Source of the DNA: Pseudomonas citrullilanati
Lineage (GTDB): Bacteria; Pseudomonadota; Gammaproteobacteria; Pseudomonadales; Pseudomonadaceae
NCBI RefSeq assembly: GCF_030580855.1
Contig: NZ_JAUQOP010000025.1
Location: 23,538 to 87,537, forward strand
Length of the DNA: 64,000 nucleotides
Direction: 5' to 3'
Positions 34,241 to 42,781 of the stretch are shown here, piece by piece. The notes under the pieces were generated by a model. It had not been told where the DNA came from, did no database searches, and saw only the letters and a list, made by a program, of their open reading frames with translations. The translations under genes and the position numbers were made by a program. The first letter of the stretch is position 1; every line of letters begins with the position of its first letter.

Positions 34241-34432
34241 ATGGGTAGCACGAGCGATAAAGTGAAAGGCGTTGCCAACGAAGCTGTCGGCAACATCAAG
34301 CAAGGCGTCGGCAAGGCCACCGACAATGACCGCATGCGCGCCGAAGGCGTGGTCCAGGAGAAAAAAGGCGAGGCCCAGCAAACCGTGGGCAAGGCCAAGG
34401 ACGCGGTGAAAAAAGGCGTCGACAACGCGTAA
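34241..34432 (+). CDS. CsbD-family stress protein
   Basis: 63 residues with the CsbD pattern DKVKGVANEAVGNIKQGVGK repeated in weaker form as KKGEAQQTVGKAKDAVKKG. It is small, very hydrophilic and Lys/Ala-rich, and has AGGAGA 7 bp before the start. Family members are general-stress-induced and of unknown biochemical role. Its own terminator follows at 34457. Confidence 0.9.
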   Translation: MGSTSDKVKGVANEAVGNIKQGVGKATDNDRMRAEGVVQEKKGEAQQTVGKAKDAVKKGVDNA

Positions 34433-34456
34433 CCGGCCTGCTGGAAAAACGATTGG

Positions 34457-34482
34457 AACGGCCATCCGCGGGTGGCCGTTTT
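34457..34482 (+). terminator. Terminator after csbD-like gene
   Basis: Stem AACGGCCATCC / GGGTGGCCGTT with a short loop and TTTT at the end. Confidence 0.8.
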
Positions 34483-34606
34483 CATGTCGGCTCGAACTTG
34501 CACCGGGGAAATTGTTCCAACGTCGCCAAACAGGTTACTTTGTCTTGCATAACAACCCCGTGAGTCGCCAAGCGACCTTCCTTTGTTGCGGCGAAAGGAG
34601 ACGCAC

Positions 34607-35557
34607 ATGATGTTCCCGGCCATGAAAGGCTTGCCCTTGCATCGTGTGATGATGCGCACCGTGACCGAGTTTCTCGACGACGAGATGTCGACCTACGCGT
34701 CGGCGTTGGCCTACCAGATGCTGTTTTCGCTATTCCCCTTCATCCTCTTCCTGATCGCGCTGATCGGCTTCCTGCACCTGCCGGACTTCTTTTCCTGGCT
34801 GCGCTTGCAGTCGGAACTGGTGCTGCCACCCCAGGCCCTGGAACAGGTCAACCCGGTGATCGACCAGCTCCAGCAATCCAAGGGTGGGTTGTTGTCGGTG
34901 GGTATCGTCATTGCGTTGTGGACCGCCTCGGCGGGCGTGCGCCTGATGATGAGCGCGATGAACGCCGCCTACGACGTGGTGGAAGGCCGCCCGGCCTGGA
35001 AACGTATCCCGCTGTCGATCTTCTACACGGTGGGCATCGCCGGCATGCTGCTGGTCGCGGCGGCGTTGATGGTCCTCGGGCCGCAGGTGATGGAGTGGAT
35101 CGCGGCCCAGGTCGGGCTGGAAGAGTTCATCGTCACGCTCTGGACCATCGTGCGCTGGCCAGTGATCGTGTTCCTGCTGATGGTGGCGGTGGCGCTGATC
35201 TATTACGTGATGCCCGACGTCAAGCAGGAGTTTCGCTTCATCACCCCGGGGTCGGTGCTGGCGGTGGTGGTGTGGATCATCGCGTCCCTGGGGTTTGCGT
35301 TCTACGTCAAGACGTTCGCCAACTACAATGCCATGTACGGCAGCATCGGCGCGATCATCGTACTGCTGTTGTATTTCTACATTTCCTCGGCGGTGCTGTT
35401 ACTCGGCGCGGAGATGAACGCCGTCATCGAGCACATGTCGGCCGAAGGCAAGGACCCGGGGGAAAAACACCCCGGCGAGCACGAAAAACAACACGTGTCG
35501 GGGCTGGGCCGCGACCATTCGATTCCTCATCCCCACCCTGACGAAGCCCGACCATGA
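34607..35557 (+). CDS. YihY/BrkB-family inner-membrane protein
   Basis: 316 residues from ATG 34607, 6 bp after AAGGAG. About six membrane segments; family stretches are YASALAYQMLFSLFPFILFLIA near 25-46, LWTASAGVRLMMSAMNAAY near 103 and the C-terminal ITPGSVLAVVVWIIASLGFAFYV. The tail is soluble and rich in Glu/His (EKHPGEHEKQHV). Despite old names (RNase BN, Brk), the function is unsettled. It overlaps def by 4 bp (ATGA). Confidence 0.88.
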   Translation: MMFPAMKGLPLHRVMMRTVTEFLDDEMSTYASALAYQMLFSLFPFILFLIALIGFLHLPDFFSWLRLQSELVLPPQALEQVNPVIDQLQQSKGGLLSVGIVIALWTASAGVRLMMSAMNAAYDVVEGRPAWKRIPLSIFYTVGIAGMLLVAAALMVLGPQVMEWIAAQVGLEEFIVTLWTIVRWPVIVFLLMVAVALIYYVMPDVKQEFRFITPGSVLAVVVWIIASLGFAFYVKTFANYNAMYGSIGAIIVLLLYFYISSAVLLLGAEMNAVIEHMSAEGKDPGEKHPGEHEKQHVSGLGRDHSIPHPHPDEARP

Positions 35558-36093
35558 TCCGCGAAATCCTGAAGATGGGTGATGAACGCCTGCTGCGCAT
35601 CGCCCCGCCTGTCCCGCCGGAAATGTTCGACACGCCACAGTTGTGGCAGTTGATCGACGACATGTTCCAGACCATGGAAAGCGTCGGTGGCGTCGGCCTG
35701 GCGGCACCGCAGATCGGCGTGGACCTGCAACTGGTGATCTTCGGCTTCGAGCACAGCGAGCGCTACCCTGACGCCGAGGCGGTGCCCCAGACGATCCTGA
35801 TCAACCCGCTGATTACCCCGCTGGACACGCAGGTGGAGGAGGGCTTCGAAGGCTGCCTGTCCGTGCCGGGCCTGCGCGGTGCGGTGGAGCGCTATCGGCA
35901 CATCCGCTACGAAGGGTACGACCCCAAGGGCCAGCCCATCGTGCGCACGGCCTCGGGCTTCCACGCGCGCGTGGTCCAGCATGAATGCGACCACCTGATC
36001 GGGCGCCTCTACCCGTCGCGCATCACCGACTTCAGCAAGTTCGGCTTCACCGAGGTGCTGTTCCCGGACCTGGACCCTGCGGCTGACGATTGA
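35554..36093 (+). CDS. def: Peptide deformylase
   Basis: 179 residues. The three metal/active-site motifs are present: GVGLAAPQIG near 47-56, EGCLSVPGLRG near 97-107 with the metal Cys, and QHECDHLIGRLYP near 139-151 (HExxH form HECDH). It removes the formyl group from nascent proteins. It is translationally coupled to the BrkB gene rather than to fmt, so it is probably a second deformylase paralogue of this genome; that point is inference. Confidence 0.95.
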   Translation: MIREILKMGDERLLRIAPPVPPEMFDTPQLWQLIDDMFQTMESVGGVGLAAPQIGVDLQLVIFGFEHSERYPDAEAVPQTILINPLITPLDTQVEEGFEGCLSVPGLRGAVERYRHIRYEGYDPKGQPIVRTASGFHARVVQHECDHLIGRLYPSRITDFSKFGFTEVLFPDLDPAADD

Positions 36094-36108
36094 TACCCCA
36101 CGAAATGA

Positions 36109-36555
36109 TCACTTCCCGCCGTGGGAGCGAGGAAGCAACCCCATCGCAATCATCGGCTTGCTGCGGGCATACCGGCTCAAGCGTTCAGCCATGGCGTGGG
36201 GCAGGGCGGGGTCGAACGTGAAGCCGCTGCGCTCATAGAAACCGCGCAGGTCCGGGTGGCAGAACAGCCACACCGGTCCCTCCACGTCCTGCACCGCTTC
36301 GGCGATCAATCGCGCCGCGATGCCCTGGGCGCGGCAGACGGGGTCGACGAACAACCCGGTCAACCAATGCCCGCCCGAGACCGGCCGCAGGCACAGTGCG
36401 GCGACGATTCCACCGCGCCGGGCCACCCATAGCCGGGCGTCCCGTACCGCCTTCATCGACGACTGATGGGTGCGGTAGAACTTGTTCATCAATGGCCACA
36501 GCGGCTCGTCCAACCGGGCGTAATGGGTCTCAGGCATGGCGGCAGTGCGGCTCAC
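36109..36555 (-). CDS. GNAT-family N-acetyltransferase
   Basis: 148 residues. The acetyl-CoA-binding motif is LFVDPVCRAQGIAARLIAEAVQ (R/Q-x-x-G-x-A), followed by the C-terminal PDLRGFYERSGFTFDP typical of the fold. The substrate is unknown. It overlaps the upstream hypothetical gene (36552) by 4 bp. The last codons run into a half-REP-like GTGGGAGCGAGG. Confidence 0.85.
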   Translation of the reverse strand: MSRTAAMPETHYARLDEPLWPLMNKFYRTHQSSMKAVRDARLWVARRGGIVAALCLRPVSGGHWLTGLFVDPVCRAQGIAARLIAEAVQDVEGPVWLFCHPDLRGFYERSGFTFDPALPHAMAERLSRYARSKPMIAMGLLPRSHGGK

Positions 36556-37106
36556 AGCGAGGCGAGGAAGGTATCCACGGACGGTTCAGAATGCTGGGCG
36601 CGATTGTCCTGGGTTTTCTCGACCTTCGCCATCTGCGCCTTGTCTTGCATCCGCTGGGCAATCTGCTCGCCGACCGCTTGTTGCTTCTCGGGTGGCATCG
36701 CCGCGAATTCCTCCTCGGTGATGCCCAGTTCCGCGAGGATACTGTCGCGCAGGCGCTGTTCCGGCGTCTTGCTCATGTAGGCCTTGAAGTCGTCGAGGGC
36801 AGAGCTGCCGGCGGCCTTGGCCTTCTCGGTTGCCGACGAAGCACTGGCCTGCAACTGCACACGGGTCTTGGCGAACGCTTCGTCCACCTTGTCGCTGATG
36901 GCGGTGGCGGCGTTGACCTGTTGGGTGGCGCGGCGGGTGAACGAGTCCTGGACCTGGGTGCTGGCCTGGCTGGCCTGGGCCTGGACGTTATCGCGCAACG
37001 CTTGCAAGGCGGCGCTTTGCAAGCCGCTGGCGGCCTCGGCGGTAAGGTCTTCGCCGGGGCGCTTGAGGGGCAGATTCATCGCTTGCTGTTTGGCACTGAC
37101 CAACAT
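36552..37106 (-). CDS. Conserved hypothetical, helical Ala/Gln-rich protein
   Basis: 184 residues from ATG 37106 (AGG 8 bp upstream; an in-frame GTG at 37115 is the alternative). Residues 20-95 are predicted helical and coiled-coil-like (ASGLQSAALQALRDNVQAQ and similar). A conserved-looking segment follows at about 110-160: TPEQRLRDSILAELGITEEE, then FAAMPPEKQQAVGEQIAQRM. No signal peptide. Function unknown; co-transcribed with the GNAT gene by a 4-bp overlap. Confidence 0.8.
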   Translation of the reverse strand: MLVSAKQQAMNLPLKRPGEDLTAEAASGLQSAALQALRDNVQAQASQASTQVQDSFTRRATQQVNAATAISDKVDEAFAKTRVQLQASASSATEKAKAAGSSALDDFKAYMSKTPEQRLRDSILAELGITEEEFAAMPPEKQQAVGEQIAQRMQDKAQMAKVEKTQDNRAQHSEPSVDTFLASL

Positions 37107-37261
37107 GATGGACACCTGTAGGTAATGGCTGGGCCATGGGCCGGAGCAATTCCCGTGCCGCCCCTGCGAACCCCGGTTCTACGAGGGTTGGCGCTGTGGC
37201 CCGGCGGGAGCGACGGCCAATCCTTGCCGCTGGACGGCAGGGATCGACCGCGGGCGTCGGT

Positions 37262-38293
37262 TCAGGTGCTTTCGCGAACCTTCAGCTCGAAGCCCATGTC
37301 CACCACCGGTTGCGCGATGCGATTGCCCGCCATCAGCGTCAGCATCTGCTCGGCGGCGCGCTGGCCGATGGCTTCCCGCGGCGTGCTGATGCTGCTCAGG
37401 CGCGGCACCATGTGGGCCGAGGCGGGGAGGTCGTTGAAGCCCAGGACCGAGATCTGCTCGGGGATCCTGATGCCGCAGCGCAGGGCTTCGAACAGGGCTC
37501 CGTGCGCCAGGTCGTCGTTGCCGAAGAAGATCGCATCGACATCCGGGTGACTGTCGAGCAACTGCAGGAACAGCTCGCCGCCCAGGCCCACCGAGGACGG
37601 GCGCGGGGTCAGCAGTTCCAGGTCCGGGTCGTACAGCCCGGCCTTCTGCAGCGCGCGGCGGAACCCTTCGCCACGGGCCAGGGTGCGCTGGTCCAGTTGC
37701 GCGCCGATATAGGCCAGGCGCTTGCGGCCCTTGGATATCAGGTGCGCGGCCGCCGTCTCGCCGGCCTCGAGCTGGGAAAAGCCCACGCAATTGAGGCCCG
37801 CGCCGGGGTCCAGTTCCATCATGTAGACACAGGGAATGTTGCTGGCCTCGATCATGCGCCGGGCGCTCTCGGTGCGGTCGAAACCGGTCAGCAGCAACCC
37901 TCGCGGCTGGTAGGCCATGTAGTTGCGCAACAGGTCTTCTTCCTCGTCCCGGGAGTAGTGGTAGTTGCCGATCACCACTTCAAAGCCCTTGGGCCGCAAC
38001 ACGCGATGGATAGCCTCGAGGGTGTCGATGAACAGCAGGTTGGACAACGACGGCACCAGCACCACCACCGAATGGCTCTGGGCCGAGGCCAGCGCACGGG
38101 CGGCGGGGTTGACGACGTAGTTGAGTTCCAGGGCGGCCTGGCGGACCTTTTCCACCAGTTCCGTGGCCACGGTGCTGACGCCGCGCAGGGCGCGGGAGGC
38201 GGTGATGGGGCTGACACCGGCCAGGTGGGCCACTTCGTTGAGGGTAGGGCGGCCGGTGGTGCGAGGATTCTTATCGTTTTTAGGGGCGGTCAT
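37262..38293 (-). CDS. gntR: GntR, LacI-family repressor of gluconate genes
   Basis: 343 residues from ATG 38293, which leaves a short basic tail before the LacI-type helix-turn-helix TLNEVAHLAGVSPITASRALRG (about 18-39). The periplasmic-binding-protein-like effector domain follows, with VVLVPSLSNLLFIDTLEAI near 85 and ISVLGFNDLPAS near 285. In P. aeruginosa GntR represses itself and gntP and is released by gluconate or 6-phosphogluconate. It is divergent from gntK-gntP, with matching operators between. Confidence 0.93.
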   Translation of the reverse strand: MTAPKNDKNPRTTGRPTLNEVAHLAGVSPITASRALRGVSTVATELVEKVRQAALELNYVVNPAARALASAQSHSVVVLVPSLSNLLFIDTLEAIHRVLRPKGFEVVIGNYHYSRDEEEDLLRNYMAYQPRGLLLTGFDRTESARRMIEASNIPCVYMMELDPGAGLNCVGFSQLEAGETAAAHLISKGRKRLAYIGAQLDQRTLARGEGFRRALQKAGLYDPDLELLTPRPSSVGLGGELFLQLLDSHPDVDAIFFGNDDLAHGALFEALRCGIRIPEQISVLGFNDLPASAHMVPRLSSISTPREAIGQRAAEQMLTLMAGNRIAQPVVDMGFELKVREST

Positions 38294-38323
38294 CAGGGCG
38301 GCTTGCCAAACAAAAATCAAGGC

Positions 38324-38337
38324 ACTAAGGTAGCGCT
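38324..38337. promoter_or_regulatory. GntR operator upstream of gntR
   Basis: ACTAAGGTAGCGCT exactly fits the published P. aeruginosa GntR motif AC-N-AAG-N-TAGCGCT as I remember it. It lies 31 bp upstream of the gntR start and implies autoregulation. Confidence 0.75.
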
Positions 38338-38473
38338 GTCTCGACGCGGCTGCAAATGCGTGAGCGGGGTTTGCCTGAACCTCGTCCGTGGGTGTCGTGG
38401 ACGCACATGCTGCAACCACAAAAATGACAAGAAGGCGTCGGCAACTTCTGCTTTTGCTGCGGTGTCATAACTG

Positions 38474-38487
38474 GCAAAGGTAGCGCT
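38474..38487. promoter_or_regulatory. GntR operator upstream of gntK
   Basis: GCAAAGGTAGCGCT, with the core AAGGTAGCGCTGTC shared with the site at 38324, ends 22 bp before the gntK start codon. Confidence 0.7.
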
Positions 38488-38508
38488 GTCTGCGCGCTGA
38501 GGTGTTAC

Positions 38509-39042
38509 ATGAACAATCCCATCACCGCCCTGGTCATCATGGGCGTTGCCGGTTGCGGCAAAACCTGTGTCAGCCAGGCCCTGTGCCATTTGAGCGGCGC
38601 CACCGCCATCGAAGGCGACACGTTCCACCCTGCGGCCAACATCCAGAAGATGAGCGCCGGTATTCCCCTGAACGACGACGACCGTGCTGGCTGGCTCGAC
38701 AGCCTGTGCGACGAGTTGCGCCGCGTCGATGCCACCGGCGAGCGTCCGGTGCTGACCTGCTCGGCCCTCAAGCACAGTTATCGCGAGCGCCTGCGCAGCG
38801 CCTTGCCGGGCCTGGGCTTCGTCTTCCTAGAATTGACCCCCGAAGTGGCCGCCGACCGTGTGTCCCACCGGCCGGGCCATTTCATGCCGTCGACCCTGAT
38901 CGACAGCCAGTTCGCAACCCTGCAGTCCCCCGTCGGCGAGCCCCTGACCCTGGCCCTGGATGCGTCCAGCCATAGCGTCGACGAACTGGCCCGGCAAGCC
39001 TACGCCTGGTGGCTGGAACACGGTTTGAAGCTGGCCAGTTGA
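38509..39042 (+). CDS. gntK: Gluconokinase
   Basis: 177 residues. The P-loop is IMGVAGCGKTCVSQAL (GVAGCGKT) near 11-19, followed by EGDTFHPAANIQKMSAGIPL, the gluconate-kinase signature, and CSALKHSYRERLR. It phosphorylates gluconate to 6-phosphogluconate, entering the Entner-Doudoroff pathway above Edd. It is separated from gntP by 91 bp with a third GntR site. Confidence 0.95.
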   Translation: MNNPITALVIMGVAGCGKTCVSQALCHLSGATAIEGDTFHPAANIQKMSAGIPLNDDDRAGWLDSLCDELRRVDATGERPVLTCSALKHSYRERLRSALPGLGFVFLELTPEVAADRVSHRPGHFMPSTLIDSQFATLQSPVGEPLTLALDASSHSVDELARQAYAWWLEHGLKLAS

Positions 39043-39060
39043 GGCTGGATATTTTGCGTC

Positions 39061-39074
39061 AGAAAGATAGCGCT
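39061..39074. promoter_or_regulatory. GntR operator upstream of gntP
   Basis: AGAAAGATAGCGCT followed by GTC; the TAGCGCTGTC core is shared with the two sites at gntR and gntK. It suggests gntP has its own regulated promoter. Confidence 0.65.
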
Positions 39075-39102
39075 GTCCCGACGGCTTGAAAATAACTGCT
39101 TC

Positions 39103-39117
39103 AATAACAACAACAAA
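39103..39117 (+). promoter_or_regulatory. Hfq/Crc-type A-rich motif in the gntP leader
   Basis: AATAACAACAACAAA, the best AANAANAA run in the window, directly precedes the AGGAG of gntP. Confidence 0.6.
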
Positions 39118-39133
39118 CCAGGAGACACCCCTC

Positions 39134-40486
39134 ATGTTTGGCATGTCCCACGAGACGTTCCTGCTGCTCGATGCAGTGGTCACGGTGATCGGACTCATCC
39201 TCCTCATCACCCAGTTCAAACTCCACCCGTTCATTGCCCTGACCATCGCCGCCGCGTTTCTCGGCCTGACCTCGGGCATGCCGATCGGCACCATCATCAA
39301 GGCGTTCCAGGACGGCTTCGGGGGTGTGCTGGGCTTTGTCGGGATCATCCTGGCGCTGGGCACGATGCTCGGCAAGATGATGGCCGAGTCGGGCGGGGCC
39401 GACCAGATCGCCCAGACCCTGATCCGCGCCTTCGGCAAGGACAAGGTGCAGTGGGCCATGATGTTCGCCGCGTTCCTGGTGGGCATCCCGCTGTTCTTCG
39501 AAATCGGCTTCGTGTTGCTGATCCCGCTGGTGTTCATCGTGGCCCGGCGTACCGGCGTGTCGATCATCAAGATCGGTATCCCGCTGCTCGCCGGCCTGTC
39601 CGCCGTGCACGGCCTGGTGCCGCCGCACCCGGGCCCGCTGCTGGCCATCGGCGTATTCGGCGCCGACATCGGCAAGACCATCCTGTATGGCCTGATCGTC
39701 GCATTGCCGACCGCCATCATTGCCGGTCCGATCTTCGGTACGTTCATCGCCAAGCACATTCCGGGTCACGCCAACCAGGAACTGGTCGACCAACTGGCCC
39801 GCGAACCCGATGCCAAGGAACTGCCGAGCTTTGGCATCACCCTGGTCACCGTGCTGCTGCCGGTGTTCCTGATGTTGCTCAAGACCTTCGCCGACGTGGT
39901 CCTGCCGGACGGCAACATCATGCGCACCTTCATGGACCTGGTCGGCCACCCGATCTCGGCGCTGCTGCTGGCATTGCTGCTGTCGCTGTACACCTTCGGC
40001 CATCGCCAGGGCATCGGTTCGAACCAGATCCTGAAGCTGCTCGACGCCAGCCTGGCACCTACCGCCGCGATCATCCTGATCATCGGCGCCGGCGGTGGTT
40101 TCAAGCAGATGCTGGTGACCAGCGGCGTGGGTGATGTCATCGGCCACATGGCGGTGAACGCGCAGATCTCGCCGATCCTGCTGGCCTGGCTGGTGGCGGC
40201 GGTGATCCGCATCGCCACCGGTTCGGCCACCGTGGCGACCATTACCGGTGCCGGTATCGTGGTGCCGGTGGTGGGGATGATTCCAGGCGTGAACCGTGAG
40301 CTGCTGGTATTGGCGACCGGTGCCGGTTCGTTGATCCTGTCTCACGTGAACGATGCGGGCTTCTGGCTGGTCAAGCAGTACTTCAACATGACCGTGGCCG
40401 AGACGTTCAAGACCTGGACCGCGATGGAAACCATCCTGTCCGTGGTGGGGCTGATCTTTATCCTGTTGTTGTCGCTGGTGGTCTAA
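39134..40486 (+). CDS. gntP: Gluconate permease, GntP family
   Basis: 450 residues from ATG 39134, 9 bp after AGGAG. Hydrophobic throughout with about 12-14 membrane segments. GntP-family stretches are GFGGVLGFVGIILALGTMLGK near 62, VPPHPGPLLAIGVFGADIG near 164 and VIRIATGSATVATITGAGI near 358. It imports gluconate by proton symport. No terminator hairpin with a T-run is seen; a REP pair follows. Confidence 0.95.
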   Translation: MFGMSHETFLLLDAVVTVIGLILLITQFKLHPFIALTIAAAFLGLTSGMPIGTIIKAFQDGFGGVLGFVGIILALGTMLGKMMAESGGADQIAQTLIRAFGKDKVQWAMMFAAFLVGIPLFFEIGFVLLIPLVFIVARRTGVSIIKIGIPLLAGLSAVHGLVPPHPGPLLAIGVFGADIGKTILYGLIVALPTAIIAGPIFGTFIAKHIPGHANQELVDQLAREPDAKELPSFGITLVTVLLPVFLMLLKTFADVVLPDGNIMRTFMDLVGHPISALLLALLLSLYTFGHRQGIGSNQILKLLDASLAPTAAIILIIGAGGGFKQMLVTSGVGDVIGHMAVNAQISPILLAWLVAAVIRIATGSATVATITGAGIVVPVVGMIPGVNRELLVLATGAGSLILSHVNDAGFWLVKQYFNMTVAETFKTWTAMETILSVVGLIFILLLSLVV

Positions 40487-40505
40487 AAGACATCCCTTAA
40501 CCACT

Positions 40506-40593
40506 GTGGGAGCGAGCTTGCTCGCGATGGCGGGCTGACAGTCGATACCCTCATCGACTGTTGTACCGCTATCGCGAGCAAGCTCGCTCCCAC
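40506..40593. repeat. REP pair between gntP and alaC
   Basis: Inverted GTGGGAGCGAGCTTGCTCGCG copies at both ends. The internal spacer carries GTCGAT..ATCGAC as a second small palindrome. It fills the convergent gap. Confidence 0.9.
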
Positions 40594-40622
40594 ACTGGTT
40601 TCGGGTGCTCCTTGGACTTGAG

Positions 40623-41840
40623 TCAGGCGTTAGGTTTGTTGACTAAACCATCCGCCCGGAACATCCCGCGAATGCCCCGCACCGCCTGGCGGATCCGGTC
40701 CTGGTTCTCGATCAGCGCGAAGCGCACGTGATCATCCCCGTACTCACCGAACCCCACCCCAGGCGAGACGCAGACCTTGGCTTCGGCCAGCAGTTTCTTG
40801 GCGAACTCCAGCGAGCCGAGGTGCGCGTAGGCCTGCGGAATCTTGGCCCAGACGTACATCGAGGCCTTGGGGTTTTCCACCATCCAGCCCAGCTCATGCA
40901 GGCCCTTGACCAGCACGTTGCGGCGTTGCCGGTATTGCTCGGCGATGTCGCGCACGCATTGCTGGTCGCCTTCCAGCGCGGCGATGGCTGCCACCTGCAA
41001 GGGCGTGAAGGTGCCGTAGTCGTGGTAGCTCTTGATCCGCGCCAGGGCGCTGACCAGTTCCGGGTTGCCGACCATGAAGCCGATGCGCCAGCCGGCCATG
41101 TTGTAGCTCTTGGACAGGGTGAAGAACTCCACCGCGATGTCCTTCGCGCCCGGCACCTGCATGATCGACGGGGCTTTCCAGCCGTCGTAGACGATGTCGG
41201 CGTAGGCCAGGTCGTGGATCACCAGCACGTCGTATTGCTTGGCGAGGGCGATGACCCGCTCGAAGAAATCCAGCTCGACGCACTGTGCCGTGGGGTTGGA
41301 CGGGAAGCCCAGGATCATCATCTTCGGCTTCGGGATCGAGCCGCGAATGGCCCGCTCCAGCTCATCGAAGAAATCCACCCCCGGCACCAGCGGCACCGAG
41401 CGCACCTGGGCGCCGGCGATCACCGCGCCGTAGATGTGGATCGGGTAGCTGGGGTTGGGCACCAGCACCGTGTCGCCCTGGTCCAGGGTCGCCAGCATCA
41501 GGTGGGCCAGGCCCTCCTTGGAGCCGATGGTGACGATGGCTTCGCTTTCCGGGTCGATGTCCACCTCGTAGCGGTCCTTGTACCAGCGCGAAATGGCGCG
41601 GCGCAGGCGCGGGATGCCTTTGGAGGTGGAATAGCCGTGAGTGTCTTCACGCTGGGCGACGGTCACCAGTTTCTCGACGATGTGCGGGGGCGTGGCGCCG
41701 TCGGGGTTACCCATGCTCAAGTCGATGATGTCTTCGCCGCGCCGACGCGCAGCCATCTTCAGCTCGGCAGTGATATTGAATACATAGGGGGGGAGTCGAT
41801 CGATGCGCGCAAAGCGGCGCGGCGAACCTTGTTCAGCCAT
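40623..41840 (-). CDS. alaC: Alanine/glutamate-pyruvate aminotransferase, AlaC type (class I)
   Basis: 405 residues from ATG 41840 (MAEQGSPRRFARIDRLPPYVF trimmed), matching AlaC length. PLP-binding elements are DLSMGNPDGATP, NPSYPIHIYGAVIAG, FPSNPTAQCVELDFF, VIHDLAYADIVYDGW and the Schiff-base Lys in FTLSKSYNMAGWRIGF near residue 245. It catalyses alanine synthesis from pyruvate and glutamate. Monocistronic; its upstream region faces the LysE-type gene. Confidence 0.9.
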   Translation of the reverse strand: MAEQGSPRRFARIDRLPPYVFNITAELKMAARRRGEDIIDLSMGNPDGATPPHIVEKLVTVAQREDTHGYSTSKGIPRLRRAISRWYKDRYEVDIDPESEAIVTIGSKEGLAHLMLATLDQGDTVLVPNPSYPIHIYGAVIAGAQVRSVPLVPGVDFFDELERAIRGSIPKPKMMILGFPSNPTAQCVELDFFERVIALAKQYDVLVIHDLAYADIVYDGWKAPSIMQVPGAKDIAVEFFTLSKSYNMAGWRIGFMVGNPELVSALARIKSYHDYGTFTPLQVAAIAALEGDQQCVRDIAEQYRQRRNVLVKGLHELGWMVENPKASMYVWAKIPQAYAHLGSLEFAKKLLAEAKVCVSPGVGFGEYGDDHVRFALIENQDRIRQAVRGIRGMFRADGLVNKPNA

Positions 41841-42031
41841 TGTTGCCTCGATATACGTGAGCGCCCGGAACCGTCCGAGCGACGTTGGCCACTGCGGTGG
41901 CCTGCGGCGCAAGATAATGGCGGCCATGGCCGCTTGTCCAGTGGCGGCCTGCAACTATTTTCGACGACACTGTCGACCCGCCCGCGGGACGCATGCGGAC
42001 ACTTCAACTGGCCATACCCCACTCGAACGGA

Positions 42032-42700
42032 ATGATGATGGAATTTTCCAGCGGTTTTTTGCTGAGCCTCTCCCTGTGCCTGGACATCGGCGTCGCCAAC
42101 ATCGCGATGATCACCCTGGCCATGCAGCGCGGTTATTACCAGGGATTTGCCCTGGGCCTGGGCACCTGCGTGGGGGATCTGATCTACGCGGTGCTGGCCC
42201 TGGCCGGCATGACCGTGCTGTTGCAGTACGAAGCGGTGCGCTGGGTGCTCTGGATCGGTGGCTCGGTGCTGTTGCTGTACTTCGCGGCGAAGATGATTCA
42301 TTCGGCGATGTATCACGCGGCCACCCTGGCCGAAGCCGACGAGCCGCGTAGCCAGTCCTCCCGCCAGGCCTTTTTGCGCGGGATTTTCCTGGCCATGTCC
42401 TCCCCCAGCGCCATCCTCTGGTTCGCGGCGGTGGGCGGCACCCTCATTGCCCGGGCCGGCGGCGGGACCGTGCTCAGCTCGGCGCTGTTCCTCAGTGGGT
42501 TTCTCTGCGCCGGGCTGCTCTGGAGCGCCGGCCTGTGCCTGGCCGCGACCCAGGGTGGCAAGTTGCTGGGGGACAAGCTGCTGCGGTACTCCTACTGGGC
42601 TTCCGCAGCGATCTTCTGCTATTTCGCCGTTTACGTGATCGTTTCTGGCTACGACGAGTTCGTTGCAAAAACCGTCATGCCGGCTGCCCCCGGGTTCTGA
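42032..42700 (+). CDS. LysE-family amino-acid/metabolite exporter
   Basis: 222 residues from ATG 42032; the first of three consecutive ATGs is given and the third (42038) is equally likely. Six membrane segments typical of LysE/RhtB, starting FSSGFLLSLSLCLDIGVANI, then ALGLGTCVGDLIYAVLALAG, and AFLRGIFLAMSSPSAILWFAA carrying the conserved (N/S)P. The substrate is unknown. Confidence 0.87.
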   Translation: MMMEFSSGFLLSLSLCLDIGVANIAMITLAMQRGYYQGFALGLGTCVGDLIYAVLALAGMTVLLQYEAVRWVLWIGGSVLLLYFAAKMIHSAMYHAATLAEADEPRSQSSRQAFLRGIFLAMSSPSAILWFAAVGGTLIARAGGGTVLSSALFLSGFLCAGLLWSAGLCLAATQGGKLLGDKLLRYSYWASAAIFCYFAVYVIVSGYDEFVAKTVMPAAPGF

Positions 42701-42781
42701 CAAGCGAAACGGTGCTGGCAATCACGTTTGGGCTTTCTATACTGCCAAGCCCGACTTCACGTTTTTCCGGAGTGTTGACGC

